Of a stretch of DNA of 64,000 nt, positions 11,650 through 22,832 are shown piece by piece. Numbering within the stretch: the stretch's first letter is position 1; each line of letters begins with the position of its first letter. The position numbers and the translations under genes were made by a program. The stretch covers positions 3,038,001-3,102,000 of the forward strand of contig CM056875.1 in NCBI GenBank assembly GCA_029876055.1, read 5' to 3'. The notes below the pieces were generated by a model, which was not told where the DNA came from, did no database searches, and was given only the letters and a program-made list of their open reading frames with translations. This DNA is from Madurella fahalii (Eukaryota; Ascomycota; Sordariomycetes; Sordariales).

Positions 11650-13849
11650 ATGATGAAGATCAAGACGTTTGAGCTCTCGGTCAAGTCACACCCTTACATC
11701 CCGGTCAGCACGACGAGGATTCTCAGCGACTACGCAAGAGACCCGCCGCCAGACATACCCGATGCTCAACTCCAGGAGCAGCGCGAGCGGCTCAAGGAGC
11801 ACGAAGAGATGGTCAACCAGCTTCGCCAGTGGGTCAAGTACCGCGGCAGCAGCAAGGTCGGGAGGCTTCTGAGGCGTGTGTTCCTGCGTCGCACGGGGGT
11901 CGGAATGCCGCCAGAACACCAGATTTACCGATCAATCAGTCACTTCTTCCCTCCACGAGCGGAACTGCGAGTTATCGTGTGCGACTTTGGAGACGGCCGG
12001 GCGGAGCGCCGAGAGGTGCGGCTAGGAGATCTTGAACGAGGTGGCTGTTGTCTTTCGTAATTTAACGAATTGACCCCAACGGACTAATCTTGAGGACAGA
12101 ATTTCGGTCTAAACCATCATGGTGCCAAGTTCGATGGATGTAAGCACGAAAATGCATCCTTTCGACACGTGAAGGCACGCTAAGATATTCATAGTCACGC
12201 TCCGCTAGGCGTCGGCCTCTTGCGTTCGGTCAGTGGGAAGCTCAACTTAGAATCCGGGCAATGCTAACGAAGAGGGGGTTGAGACAGTCGGTAGAGGCCC
12301 TCTTCTTTCACCCTGGCTCGAAGGTCATGGGCAAGCCTTTTACCTGCGCTGGGCGCGCCTGGTGGCCCTACCTGGAGATTGAGACATTCGACCTCCGAAA
12401 CGCCAAATCTTTACAGTGCTTACGGGACCTCCTCCGCATGCTGCAGGACGAGAAGAGTATTACCGACACCCTGGAACGAAACATATTTGCCAGGGACAAC
12501 AACGAGAACCTGAAGAAGGACCTCGTGTGGAGGGCATAGTACGTGGGTCAGAGCCTCGACTTTTGGCGACTCGCCAAGGCAGACCTGCCCTGGCAGATAG
12601 CCGAGGGTAGCTATTTCAACATGAATGGCCCTTCCGAGGGCGTCCGAACTACATAGCTTCAGAAGTCGGCCCAGTCCCTCGCCAGACACAGCTTCTTCAA
12701 AGACGCGTATATAGCCCGGAATCAATTTCGCTGTTTCTATCGAAATGACGGTATGTCCCATCTTCCCAATGCGGTATACTTAGAGCTCGTGTGCCGGAGA
12801 TGCAAAAGCTAATATGAAAGCAGGCTTCCTCCTGACCATGTCTCCGGCCGCCGGCGTGGACTACCTGAACACAAACATGCCTTACTATCTTCAGTTGCTG
12901 AGAGACAATCTATCAAACGACAACTTTGCCTCGGCGACCGCCCAGATATACCGCGAATTCTCCGAGTCGGGTACGTAGGGGTGGCCGAGTAAGACTGTGG
13001 AGTGGTTTCTCGTATACCTGATTACCGAGGTAGGGACTACGCCGTATAACATCCGACAAGGTTATAGTGTCCCGTCCCTGATGGATGCCTACGATTCTAT
13101 CGTTCATGAGTTGGTGCGTCATGGTGGATCCGTCAATTAAGTTATGCAGAAGTTAACGACGTGATAGAAAGAACGATGATACGATCAGTGGCAGCGCAAC
13201 GAAACGATTAATCTGGTCCGCGCCTATCTTGTTTGTCTGGACGAGTTGACGGTCCTCCAAGAGATTTTCTCCAAGAAGCTCGACTTTTTCAACCGCCTTC
13301 GCCAAGACTGTGAGGACCTTGTAGAGGAGTCGCAGGATCCAAGGGAGTCGGAGGGGAGACAAGTAGAGACCTTAGCGTCCAGGATCGCCTTCGCCGAATA
13401 CATCATGAGCCAGTCTAGCACCCAGTGCGGTCAGCTCATTGCCGACCTGAGAGAGTCCTTGAACACGGTATGGCCGGTCCCGGTGATAATTTATTTGCCA
13501 TACCGCTAACATCTTTTTATTTTAGCTTTTCCAGCTGCGATCTATCGAGCAGAACGAACTTGCCATTGTGGCGGACACGCAGAACAAGGCCATATTTGTC
13601 TTCACGGCCATCACCATCGTCTTCCTTCCCCTATCGTTCTTCACGTCCTATTTCGGGATGAATCTCGACAGTGTGGCAGAGACAAAGCTGACGGAGGCCT
13701 ACTTCTGGGAGGTCTGCGGCACTGTCTCGATTGTGCTGATATTGATTGTCTCGCTTTACGCATTCCGACATCGCCTGAAGCGGAGACTCGCAGCCGTTAT
13801 GGGCGACGACCCCAAGGCCTCGGGCAAACCCGGCGGTGAGGTCTTCTAG
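11650..13849 (+). pseudogene. CorA-like membrane protein gene with four in-frame stops
   Basis: The recognisable exons are 11650 to about 12045, about 12220-12750, 12824-13113, 13168-13467 and 13526-13849. The last exon encodes QLRSIEQNELAIVADTQNK followed by two membrane segments (FVFTAITIVFLPLSFFTSYF and VSIVLILIVSLYAF) with the GMN motif between them, the signature of the CorA metal-transporter family. The preceding exons resemble the soluble domain of fungal CorA-like proteins. Three TAG codons (12537-12539, 12654-12656, 12976-12978) and one TGA (13177-13179) interrupt otherwise continuous frames that stay coding-like on both sides. The link between the first exon and the one near 12220 is also unclear. 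The remaining introns have good CTAAC-type branch sites. This looks like a recently inactivated gene; the 3' exon alone could not make a transporter. Confidence 0.7.
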
Positions 13850-16704
13850 CACCGGCCCGGCCTCCGAACCCGAGACAAAGGCCGTTAACCTCGAGTATGA
13901 CGGCAAGCGCACGCCGTCCGCAAGACCCCGCCCGACAGCGTCTACAAGAGAAGGAGTACGTCAACTTCGAGGATCTCAGGACGGAGTGGGACAGCACTAT
14001 CACTGTGATCACTGCCATACTCAAGGTCGCCACTGTTGAGTACGACGCGTACCCCGCCGCTAGTCTATACCCCACTTAGAGAGCTAGCAACGATCATGCT
14101 ATAAGCCGTTACTATAGCAGTCTTGCCTGCGATGACAGCTGTATGTTTGGCCCTACCCCGGAGTTCGGTGCTAGTAGCAACGAGGGTCTGACTGCCCTTT
14201 TTGCTCTGGATGTGAGGATTACTACGCCAACATTAGCCAAGTTAGCGAAGCCCTTATAGGGATGATGCTGCTTGCTGCTAGTCCGACTAGCGAGCCTGTA
14301 TACCTCGGGTGTTAAATTAGAGTTACGCAGATGTAAACTCAAGTTCCTTAACTACGTAGAGTTGTCTCTTCACAAGCGACGCCATTGTTACTCGGCTAAG
14401 GTGCCCACCCTAGTTACTACGGTTAGTATCATGTAGAATTTCCCACACCAGCCGCCTCCCGTACAAGAGAAGATCCTCAATGGTTTGGCTTACACACCAC
14501 CGCTCGGCGTTGTGCCGAACTCTGACAACCCCCTGAATCGTTCCTCCAAAGGTCGTCGCTGTGTCTTTTTTTTTTTTTTTTTTTCCCTCGACAACGGTGT
14601 TACTAGGTTAATCCGCTCGACAGTTTTCATTCTAGAAAGTGAGGCTTTGGGATTGTGAGAACTTACCTCGTATAAGATGATCCGGATCACTATGATCTAT
14701 GTACTTGGATCCCAGATATCTAACGCAGGGAAATAAGTATAGGAGAGAGGTTCTTCCTCGTCTTCGATCCTAGGTCTTAGACAGTTAGATATAGATACAT
14801 AGTATACACTGTTATATAGTACGAGCTCTAGTGAGCCAGACGGCCAAGATCCCAGGAGTCGTCATAACCTCGAGATTCTAGAACCTTCCTCGGGCACTAA
14901 CCCACTCCCTATTATATCACGGGGCTCTCGTACACTCTAATATAGCTATTCCATAGAACAATTCAATCCACTTCAGATCTTCCATTTTTCCACGCAACAT
15001 ACGTACACACGCGATCAATTGAGCTCACTTTGCAAAAATCACCTTGTTGCTAAGAATTGAACCCTGAGCCTCTACTTCTATTGCTCTGTCTATTACTACT
15101 GCACTCGCAAGCTGAGTCTTATTCTTGCTATTACCTCCTGCACTTATAGGTTAAGTAGTTCCCAACCTAGGTATAGTGCTAGCTACAGAGCCGGGTATCC
15201 TAGAGAAATCATGATCGAGTAACAAGCAAGTATAGGTGCAATAGCAAGCAGTTGTCTCAACTTAGCTTTAGAGAGAGGTGTCGTAAGCTGCAATCCCCTC
15301 ACACCTTCCAATCTACCTAAGGTAAGTTAGGATATACGGGTCGGTTTTCTGTACTAAGTTAGAAACGCTGCACTGCTAGGGTAGAGTTTGAAGTTATGGT
15401 AGGTTAGGTTAGAAGCAAATCCAATGCTAGTTGCTAATTAGCTTCTTCGCCATCGCTCTATCGGCAGTGGGAAAGCGGCCAAGAGAACCTAGTATCACCG
15501 TTAGCCATAATGAGTCGCCAAGCTTACGGAGGCCTCAATGACTAGAATGTAAAGATGCACGTGAAAGGATGCTGAGAGGAAGGCAACACTTAACCACGAT
15601 GGACATTACACAGACGGGGACAACGGAGCAGCGGCCTTTATCTAGTACTACGCTCCATCAATCACAGTCCGGACACGTCCTCTTATGCCGCTCTACCCCC
15701 GATCAGATGTAATTACGTAATACCCCATCACATCCGCGTATCAATAGACCTCCGTACTCCAACCTCGGTACTTAGATGTTCTCTCCTCGTCCTTTGGAAT
15801 TCATATACCCTGGTCTCATCTTCTTCCACTTCATCGATGGCTATCATGGCTACGCTCAGATTCTCCCTTGTATGCGTAAGTTTTTTCTTCTTTGTCCGAA
15901 GCAGGGAATATTAAAGGGATGTTTAATCATGTTGCACATAAGGGTGTTTGGAACTGTGCTCCCGGATGAAGCGATGGGATGTTGAAACACTAGTACGCAA
16001 GGGAGGGATTACAAGCCATATATCAGGGGCTAGGCCGTTATAGCACCCCGAATTTTCTCTCGAAAAGCATGCATAGACACTCAGCGCTGAAGCGGTTTGC
16101 CCATGAATCAAACATACACCTCAGAGTTCGCAACCTCCCCATCTGGGATGCTAGATACGCCCTTCTAGAGGCTCGTCATGGGTTGGCCGCTTGTGCCCTT
16201 TGCTTCAGGAGCGGAGGCTTGGTTCCTGTACTTGGTAGGTTGAGGTCTCGGAGGGTCGGAGTCATTACCCACTTGTGGTGGGGCCCCACAGTCCCCCTTT
16301 CGAACCCCGGCAGTGGACGGGAAAACTCATACCAGAGTGTGAAATGCGGAGAAACTCCGGTGGGTTGCAAACAACAGGACAAGCCTAGGTAAGGATCGGC
16401 GTGGTCAACACCTGCTACGGGGTTACAAACCACACACGCAAGGTACCACCCAGTTGCAGACTAGGGCTCCGGGCCCACAGAAGCCAAGAACATCGAAACA
16501 CAACTCAGGGATCTCCGATCGCGATGCCTCGGGATGTATTGGAGCGAATCGAAGCGATGCTCCGTCTTAATCTTCTCGTGACTCAAAACAGGCAGCATGG
16601 CCGAGTGCCAATATTCGCATCTCACCTTACGCAGTACAGAATCCACCACTTAGGCGAAGCATCCAACATGCCTGGCACTGAAGCACCTACGATGGAGTCC
16701 TGTC
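13850..16704. other. TA-rich gene desert
   Basis: About 2.9 kb with no supportable gene. A 60-codon frame at 13897-14079 follows the CorA-like pseudogene and has coding-like composition up to its stop, but I do not recognise it. From 14100 to 15750 the sequence is rich in TA, TAG and CTA words and stop codons. This is what repeat-induced point mutation of old repeats can leave, though I could not compute the indices. A T19 run lies at 14566-14584. No terminal repeats, transposase or reverse transcriptase motifs were seen. Confidence 0.55.
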
Positions 16705-16712
16705 TATAAAAG
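16705..16712 (+). promoter_or_regulatory. TATA box of the pectate lyase gene
   Basis: The sequence is TATAAAAG, 98 bp upstream of the pectate lyase start codon at 16810, a plausible distance for a fungal core promoter. It is a sequence match only. Confidence 0.5.
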
Positions 16713-16809
16713 CACAATCCTCTATGCCTGCATCTGTAGCTCATGAGCGACGTCATGACCTTGGCTAGTCACTCATCCTGGTAGATGACACACATTACCT
16801 TAGTCTCTT

Positions 16810-17734
16810 ATGATGCTCGTCACTCTTGCCCTTCTTGCTGCTGCGCCTACGGCGTTTGCCTGCCTGGGGTACACCGGCGGCGTTCCCAAGCCGACTGAGA
16901 ATGTTGCCCTCTCTGCACCCATCTACGTGAAGGCTGGTCAGGTCTACGACGGCGGCTGGCGCAAGTTTGACAGGAACCCCAGCACCTGCAGCGGACAGAA
17001 CGAGGGAGGTATGACTTTACATCTTTTTTTACCTGCTGCTTCCTACAAGTGTGGCCCCTGGTACTAAAGCTTTACTCAGGGGAAAGCGACACCGCTTTTG
17101 TTGTCGAGCGGGGCGGCACTCTCCGCAACGTTATCATCGGGAGAACCGCCGGAGAAGGGGTTTATTGTAAAGGAGGAGGTTGCAACCTCGAGTTCCTCTG
17201 GTTCGAGGATGTCTGCGAGGACGCCATCTCCATCGTAAGTGGAATGGTGCAGCGGCAAAGGGTTTGCACGATCTGACTGGATTCTAGAAAGATGACAGGC
17301 CGGGAGACGTGACCAACATCATTGGTGGCGGTGCTTACCACGCCTCAGACAAGATCATCCAGCACAACGGCTGCGGCCGTGTCAACGTTTGTGATACTTA
17401 GCGCCGTCCATCCTACTCGCTGAGTCTGACAACCATCACTAGATCATCAACTTCTATGCCGAAGACTACGGCAAAGTCTACCGCTCATGCGGAACTGTAA
17501 GCTGGGGCTCGAAGGCTACTCATACCTTTGTCTGCAAGCGTACTGATAGGATTCCAGTGCCAGAAATGCGCCCGCGAGGTCTACGTCGAGGGAGTCACCG
17601 CCCGCGATGGAGGCGAGGTTGTCGGCATCACCAAGGCCAACGGCGACAGGGCCACCCTAGTCAATGTCTGCACTGACGCCAAGACTCCATGCCAGAACTA
17701 CAGCGGCCCTGGCGACAAGGACGGCGCCTGCTGA
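16810..17734 (+). CDS. Secreted pectate lyase, polysaccharide lyase family 3
   Basis: Five exons: 16810-17008, 17080-17234, 17288-17386, 17443-17496 and 17558-17734, giving 227 residues, normal for PL3 enzymes. All joins are in frame with GT-AG introns of 56-71 nt. The first 17-18 residues are a signal peptide ([15 protein letters not shown]). The mature protein has the PL3 landmarks: an [20 protein letters not shown] strand, the Cys-bracketed [24 protein letters not shown], a KDD...[16 protein letters not shown] block, and the CRSCG-like TCQKCAREV region with paired cysteines. The enzyme cleaves polygalacturonate by beta-elimination outside the cell and is typical of plant-associated fungi. 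The gene stands alone between a gene desert and a convergent 2EXR gene. Confidence 0.88.
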
Positions 17735-17954
17735 GAGGTGGCCAATAGATATCTGCACCGCTCAGGGGTGGAACGAACTGTTGTGCGGCGGAAAGAATCC
17801 GAAGCGAATCGTGTGACTCAGAGCAGCATTTATTCTATGCTTTATTCCAATACTCATGTTTTGAGGACCAAGGTAGCTTCAACGATGTTGATTCAATTTA
17901 CTAATGCCAATGGACGTAGCGGCAATACCCTCGCTTCTGTGATTGCTCTTTTGC

Positions 17955-17986
17955 CAACAACAACAACAACAAAAAAAAAAAAAAAA
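17955..17986. repeat. (CAA)n-A16 low-complexity tract
   Basis: About five CAA units followed by sixteen A residues, in the 3' region between the convergent pectate lyase and 2EXR genes. Simple sequence only; no mobile-element ends were seen next to it. Confidence 0.85.
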
Positions 17987-17989
17987 GCG

Positions 17990-19307
17990 TCAGTTCTTAC
18001 GCACCAGGGGTTCGAGGCGGCCAGCCTGGTAACCAGGAGGGTGTCCTAGAGCCACTACCAAACCTTCTCCTTGAGCCCCTTCCCCTTCCCCTTCCCGCAG
18101 GCCACGCAGACCTCCACCGCAGCCGCGGACGCTCGTCTTCGGGGCGGTAACACTCTCTCCCGCACAGCCGAAACATGATCCTCGGGTGAAACTGGGCATT
18201 TTCTGTTTTGTGGCTTGCACCCAGGGGTTGTCGTCGTTGGGCTCTCTGACCTCAATGTCGATTTCCCACGGTCGGCGTCTTGGAGAGCTGAGAGTCGGAG
18301 GGCCGTTTTGTTCTGGTGTGTCGCCCCATCTATCCTCCCCAAGCCACACGCGATTGGCCTCCAGCAGTCCCTCGTGGTCCTGGAGCCTTTCGCTCTTCCA
18401 GCGGTGCCAAATCCACACCTTGACGAGGTCTTCTCGCCACTTCGCAACGCGGGTGCTGAGCTCAAACGTGTCGGGGGCCATGATTTCGGGGGCCATGCTG
18501 TCGAAGAACCGGGCAGCTTCGGCGTCCTGGTCGGAGCCGTGAAGACGCCAGAGTGTTCTGTACTTGTTCATATTGGCCCAATCTTCGGGATCCACGAGCT
18601 TGATGCGCTCGTCACCGCCAACACCGAACAGTCCCGAACTCGTAGCCACATCCAGGCGGACATGGACCACGACCATGTCGAGGACAATCATGTACTCGTC
18701 GCCGTGGGAAAGCACCTCAATGGCCTCGGTGTCCTTGTGGTCCCAGGTCTTTCCGTCAACCCAGTTTCGACGAAAAGGCAAGACCAGATCGGCCGAGATG
18801 GAAACGGCGGGGGCCGGCATCCGAACCCGGAGGTGATGCAGCAGCTCGATGGCCCTGTCGGGCTTGTTGGGGTCCCAGTACAGATCTGTCATTGAAGTGG
18901 GTGGCGGGCGTCCAATGTAGGTGAAGGATGTCGCGTCCCGGCTGGATCCACGGGTACGCACCCGACGCGTAGTAGGAGTAGAAGGGCTCCTCTTCCTCAT
19001 CTTCTTCAGAGTCCGCGTCGCTGCCCTTGAGGCCCTTGACTGCAACTCCCCACTCCCCGCCATGTCGCAGGGCGACCTCGCGAGCCTCTTGGCAGATGCG
19101 CGAGATGACGGGTGGGCGCGTGTTGGTGTAGGAAGTGGTGCGGAGCTCACAGACCTGGGGTGGATTGGCGTCGTTTACCTCCGCGGGGTCCAATTCCACC
19201 ACGCGATGCGGTAGGCAAAACTCCCAAATCGCCCGCCGAATTTCGACCGGAAAGGATGGAAAGAAGCGGAATGTGTCGTCGACCACCTGTGAAGGTGGAG
19301 AAGCCAT
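17990..19307 (-). CDS. 2EXR-domain protein (unknown function), with an unresolved frame change
   Basis: The N-terminus has the 2EXR signature: FRFFPSFPVEIRRAIWEFCL followed by PHRVVELD, then RPPVISRICQEAREVAL. I start it at Met 19307; a Met at 19373 is possible. The 5' part (to about 18890) and 3' part (from about 18897) are in different frames. Two explanations exist. A 76-nt intron 18961-18886 (GTGCGT...GACAG) restores the frame, but removes a stretch ending DILHLHW that itself looks like family sequence. Alternatively a single-base indel lies near 18888-18900. The 3' part continues as DLYWDPNKPDRAIELLHHL and remains open to 17990. Its last 60 residues are Gly/Glu-rich and poorly constrained. 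The 2EXR family is large in fungi and has no assigned role. Confidence 0.6.
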
Positions 19308-19561
19308 TGCGGGTGCATGCGACTGGCAGCGCGCCCTGGGAGAGGAGAGAGGTGTCAAAAGCGCACTACTCATGGAGTGAGAAAGCCCCTCTGCTCTCAC
19401 GAGAAATCCATATGCGTCAAAACCACTAAAAATTTCATTGAACGGTCGGTGCAAGCGTTGTCGTAACCGAACCATAAAGCATGATTTATTAGTACAGCTA
19501 TTCCATACAGTTGAAGAAGATACGACTACACATCATTACAGATCAAATCGCTAATGGATTC

Positions 19562-21116
19562 CTATTGCCGTATATCTCTCATGGCAATCTCCGGGGGGTA
19601 TTGTATAATGAGATTTTCGTCGTCACTGCCGCGGACCGCAGTATTGGAGTTCACAGACCAATAGTAACCGGGTTGGCCACCGGCCACGGATTGATCCACA
19701 TGGACTTCTGACCTCATTACCGGGGCAGAGCGGAGAGCGCTATCACCCTTGTTGTAGTGTATGTAGGCCGAAGACGCGGAATTGTTGGTCCCGCTGCCCA
19801 GAGTCTTGGGGAAGACGCGGACCAGCATCTGCCGCAGCGCTGGCATGCAGGCACAGACGGAGCTCGTGAAGCCCTCGATGGTTGACCACCGAATGATGTC
19901 AAATAGTACTTGCGTAGGGTTCATTGACTTCGTGATGTCGTGGAGATAGGCAAGCCGGATGCAGCAAACGATAGTGACACTGAAGCATCGGGTTAGCAGT
20001 TAACTCAGAGGTACTAAGTAGTAGGGCAGAGGGGGCGATGTAAGAACGGAGACTGACAATGCTCCCACCAGAAACATGGCTGTCACCCCAATCTTCTTCT
20101 TCCAGTGAAGCTTGAGCTTCCGCACATTCCAGAGCGGTATGGCCATCATCCACACGTCGAGCACGATGCTGATGATGGCACTGCTCCACTGCACGCCATC
20201 CTTGCTCATGCACTTCCCGCCCGGCGAACCATCCCAAACCCACCAGTACTCGATTGGCCAACACTGGAAGATGCCGACGAAGAGATATACAAGCCCGAAG
20301 AGGCAGGTAAAGACAATGGTGCCCCATATGAGCTGGCGCGTCCGCCGGCTGGGAAAGATGCGTAAGTAGAAGAAGAGAAAGGTAAGCTTCAGAGCGGCCA
20401 CCTGGGGTAGGTATAAGACGCCCGAGATAAAGGCGAACCGGAATATCCTGTCAATGTTCTCGAACGGGATAGCCCATATGTCGCGACCGAGGCCGGACGG
20501 CGCGAGCACGGCGATCGTGATGCTCATGGACGGGATGCCGCCAAAGAACAGGAGGAAGGCGATTGCATAGTCATCCCACCACATATTCTGGCCTTTTGCA
20601 AACAGCTTGAAGACGATCCGCGTCCCTACCACAACGATAGTCGTGGTCATCATTGCGATCGTCTCGCGCATCATCGTTTCGGATCGGTCGTGCACCGGGT
20701 GTCCGCATGAGGAGCTCGAGATGTTGTGCGTGGCTTTGGGGGTGCTTGGGTCAGCACCTTGATCGGCTGTGTTTGGCCAAAGTGCTGAGCAACTTACTGA
20801 GAGCTTCTCTTATGGAACAGCTTTGCAGGACGCATCCCGAGATGAACTCGTTGAACCCTGCATTCTCGCATGTGCATGTCTGGTTCAACGGGTTTGGGCA
20901 GAAGGTCGTGTTGGTAAAGGCGCCCATGATACAGTTTTGCTGCGTGACATTGGGAGTTGTTAGTTCATCCCCCTCCAGCTCACCAGTGAGAGGGAAACCC
21001 ACAGCGCAGGGAGGATAGATGGCCAGAGGGTTCTGGTTTTGGCCTCCTCCATCTTGGGCAGTGACTCCCTCAACAACCAAGAGGAGAGAAGTAGCAAGTG
21101 CCAGACGAAGCTGCAT
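19562..21116 (-). CDS. CFEM-domain Pth11-like seven-transmembrane receptor
   Basis: Three exons: 21116-20798, 20733-20058 and 19979-19562, giving 470 residues, with all phases consistent. A signal peptide (LRLALATSLLLVVEGVTA) is followed by a Cys-rich CFEM-type ectodomain, with CAVGF, NCIMG, FCPNPLNQTCTCENAGF and GCVLQSCSIREAL. After the LTTHNIS linker come several hydrophobic segments, including a DDYAIAFLLFFGG stretch and an LKLTFLFFYLRIFP segment, and WSTIEGFTSSVCACMPALR, all typical of the fungal Pth11-like receptor superfamily (rhodopsin-like fold). The C-terminal tail of about 90 residues is polar. In pathogens such receptors sense surface or plant cues; that is family knowledge. The second intron uses a GTCAGT donor. 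The ligand is unknown. Confidence 0.88.
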
Positions 21117-22299
21117 GGCGATGCTTGCGGATGTGGATGTAGCGGATTAAGCGTTTGAATGAGCGCTGCTTGAAGATGGACTGACGAATTGGCTCCGACG
21201 CCTCAACACTGTCAAGGACAAGGCCCCCGGGTCTCTTCCTCGGGATCAATGTCCGCGGATACAAAGAGTTAATTTCGATGGCAACGGCTCAACCACGTTT
21301 CCCGTACTATACATTATACAAACCCGACTGCTCTGGATCGGTGGCACTGCGCTGGGCGGGCTCTTTACCTCGTTCCCCATGGCATTTTGGCTGCGCCACC
21401 TTCAGAGAAACCGGGTGTGTGTGGGGAATTAGGGGAGGTTAATCCATCTAGAACTACTAGTTATGCTTGATGCACGGCAGATTCGCCACAGCCCTGCCGA
21501 AACAGACATGTGTCGGGGAGGAGAAAGGGGCCGGGAAGGAGGGGGGAGGAGGAGAGGGAGGAAGACAGGCTGTTACTAGTATGGCTTTGCTCGCGAAGTA
21601 CTACGAAGTACTACTACCGTGGACAGATTACTGCTGATTAGTGGTGGGGAGCCAGTGACCTTGACGTACGTGGTTCAGCGGTGCGACTACATTTCCAATT
21701 CTCGACCGGTTTCTGCAGGTCTGGTATCCGCTGAAGAGTGTGGGATGTGAGGGGATTGTCCAATGATTGGTGCGCCCGCTATCAAAGTGGTGCCGGCATG
21801 GGAAAGGCTGAAGGCTGCGAGTCGATGCGCCTGCATCCTGGGGTACCAGCGCATCTAAGCCCGCAGAACCAAAGGTAAGATCCGCCGAGTCATCTCTCGG
21901 GGCCTAGAACAATTAAATGGCTTACACCTCCTTGATACTCGGATCCAGAATACTGGTCGCAAATTGCGCCTAAATAGGTAGTTTCCGGGTATACGTTCAC
22001 ACCAAAGGAGGTGCTGCTATTTGGGTTCGAGCTGAGAGCGGGTGTGGCGCTCGCAATTTCAGGCCAGGGCCCATGAGCCATTATCACTATGACGAGGACG
22101 TTTCAGGTTGGTGTTCTACACTCTATTTGGTGGTTACCGCTCACGATGTTGACTAGTAGGAGAAACGAAGCTGAATAGTCCGAGTAGGATTACATAGACG
22201 TTGGCACCTTAGAGTAGTAATAGAAACTCTCCTTTTCGGTCATACCACCAAATCTGAGCATAGCCGGCGAGAACATAGCTTGGAACCAGAGCGCGCTCC
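21117..22299. other. Intergenic region, nothing recognised
   Basis: This holds the promoter of the receptor gene on its left and the 3' region of the EthD gene on its right. A purine-rich stretch (G/A with GGAGG repeats) lies at about 21515-21570. No gene or RNA recognised. Confidence 0.5.
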
Positions 22300-22832
22300 T
22301 TAAGCCGATGCTCCTCCAGGATTATCGCTTCCCGTAAGGTGGACGATCTCATGGCCGACGACAAAATGGCCAATAGAAAAGTTGGCCCGTGACTGGGCAT
22401 CCTTCTCAAGCTCGATCCATTCAGGATCTTGGGTCAGTGAGCGCATGTCATCTGGGCTGCGCAGCCAGTAGGACAGAACTAGGTCGTAGTCGGGAACGGT
22501 CCACTCCGGACGTCCCAGATCGTTCTTGAGTACGTGCCGGTAAGGCTCACGGAGATGCGGTGGGGTTATTGTCTGGCGATTACATTAGGTTAGTGAGGAA
22601 TAATATGGCTGTCGTTTACCACCCGAGTACTACAGTACTGAAGGTCGTTGAAAGAATCGACGCGGATGATCCTTACCTGCGTCCACCGCACAATGCCGTG
22701 CCTTTTCATGACCGGGACAGCCTTGGGAGGATATTCCACGGTGGCCCACTTAACAAAATCCTCGTACGGGATGCCATCCTTCCTGTAGATGCAAACGTCG
22801 AACTTAAGAAGCTGGGGCGTTTGACCGTCCAT
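22300..22832 (-). CDS. EthD-domain protein (dimeric alpha/beta-barrel; putative polyketide-modifying enzyme)
   Basis: Two exons, 22832-22677 and 22572-22300, give 142 residues. The 104-nt intron has a GTAAGG donor and a CACTAACCTAA branch region. The protein begins PQLLKFDVCIYRKDGIPYE and reads FVKWATVEYPPKAVPVMKRHG, then TITPPHLREPY, GRPEWTVPDYDLVLSYWL and FSIGHFVVGHEIVHL. This is the EthD fold as found in many fungal polyketide clusters, where relatives act as dehydratases, decarboxylases or cyclases. It is complete and lies 1.2 kb from the efflux transporter, so it could serve the PKS-NRPS locus. Its reaction cannot be told from the sequence. Confidence 0.78.

Noticed and set aside
16290..16330. 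A GGTTCGAA-like B-box word on the minus strand that hinted at a tRNA
   Set aside because: No matching A-box or foldable acceptor and anticodon arms could be found around it.
18215..18895. A 226-codon open frame on the plus strand
   Set aside because: Antisense to the 2EXR gene, whose frame carries the recognisable family sequence.
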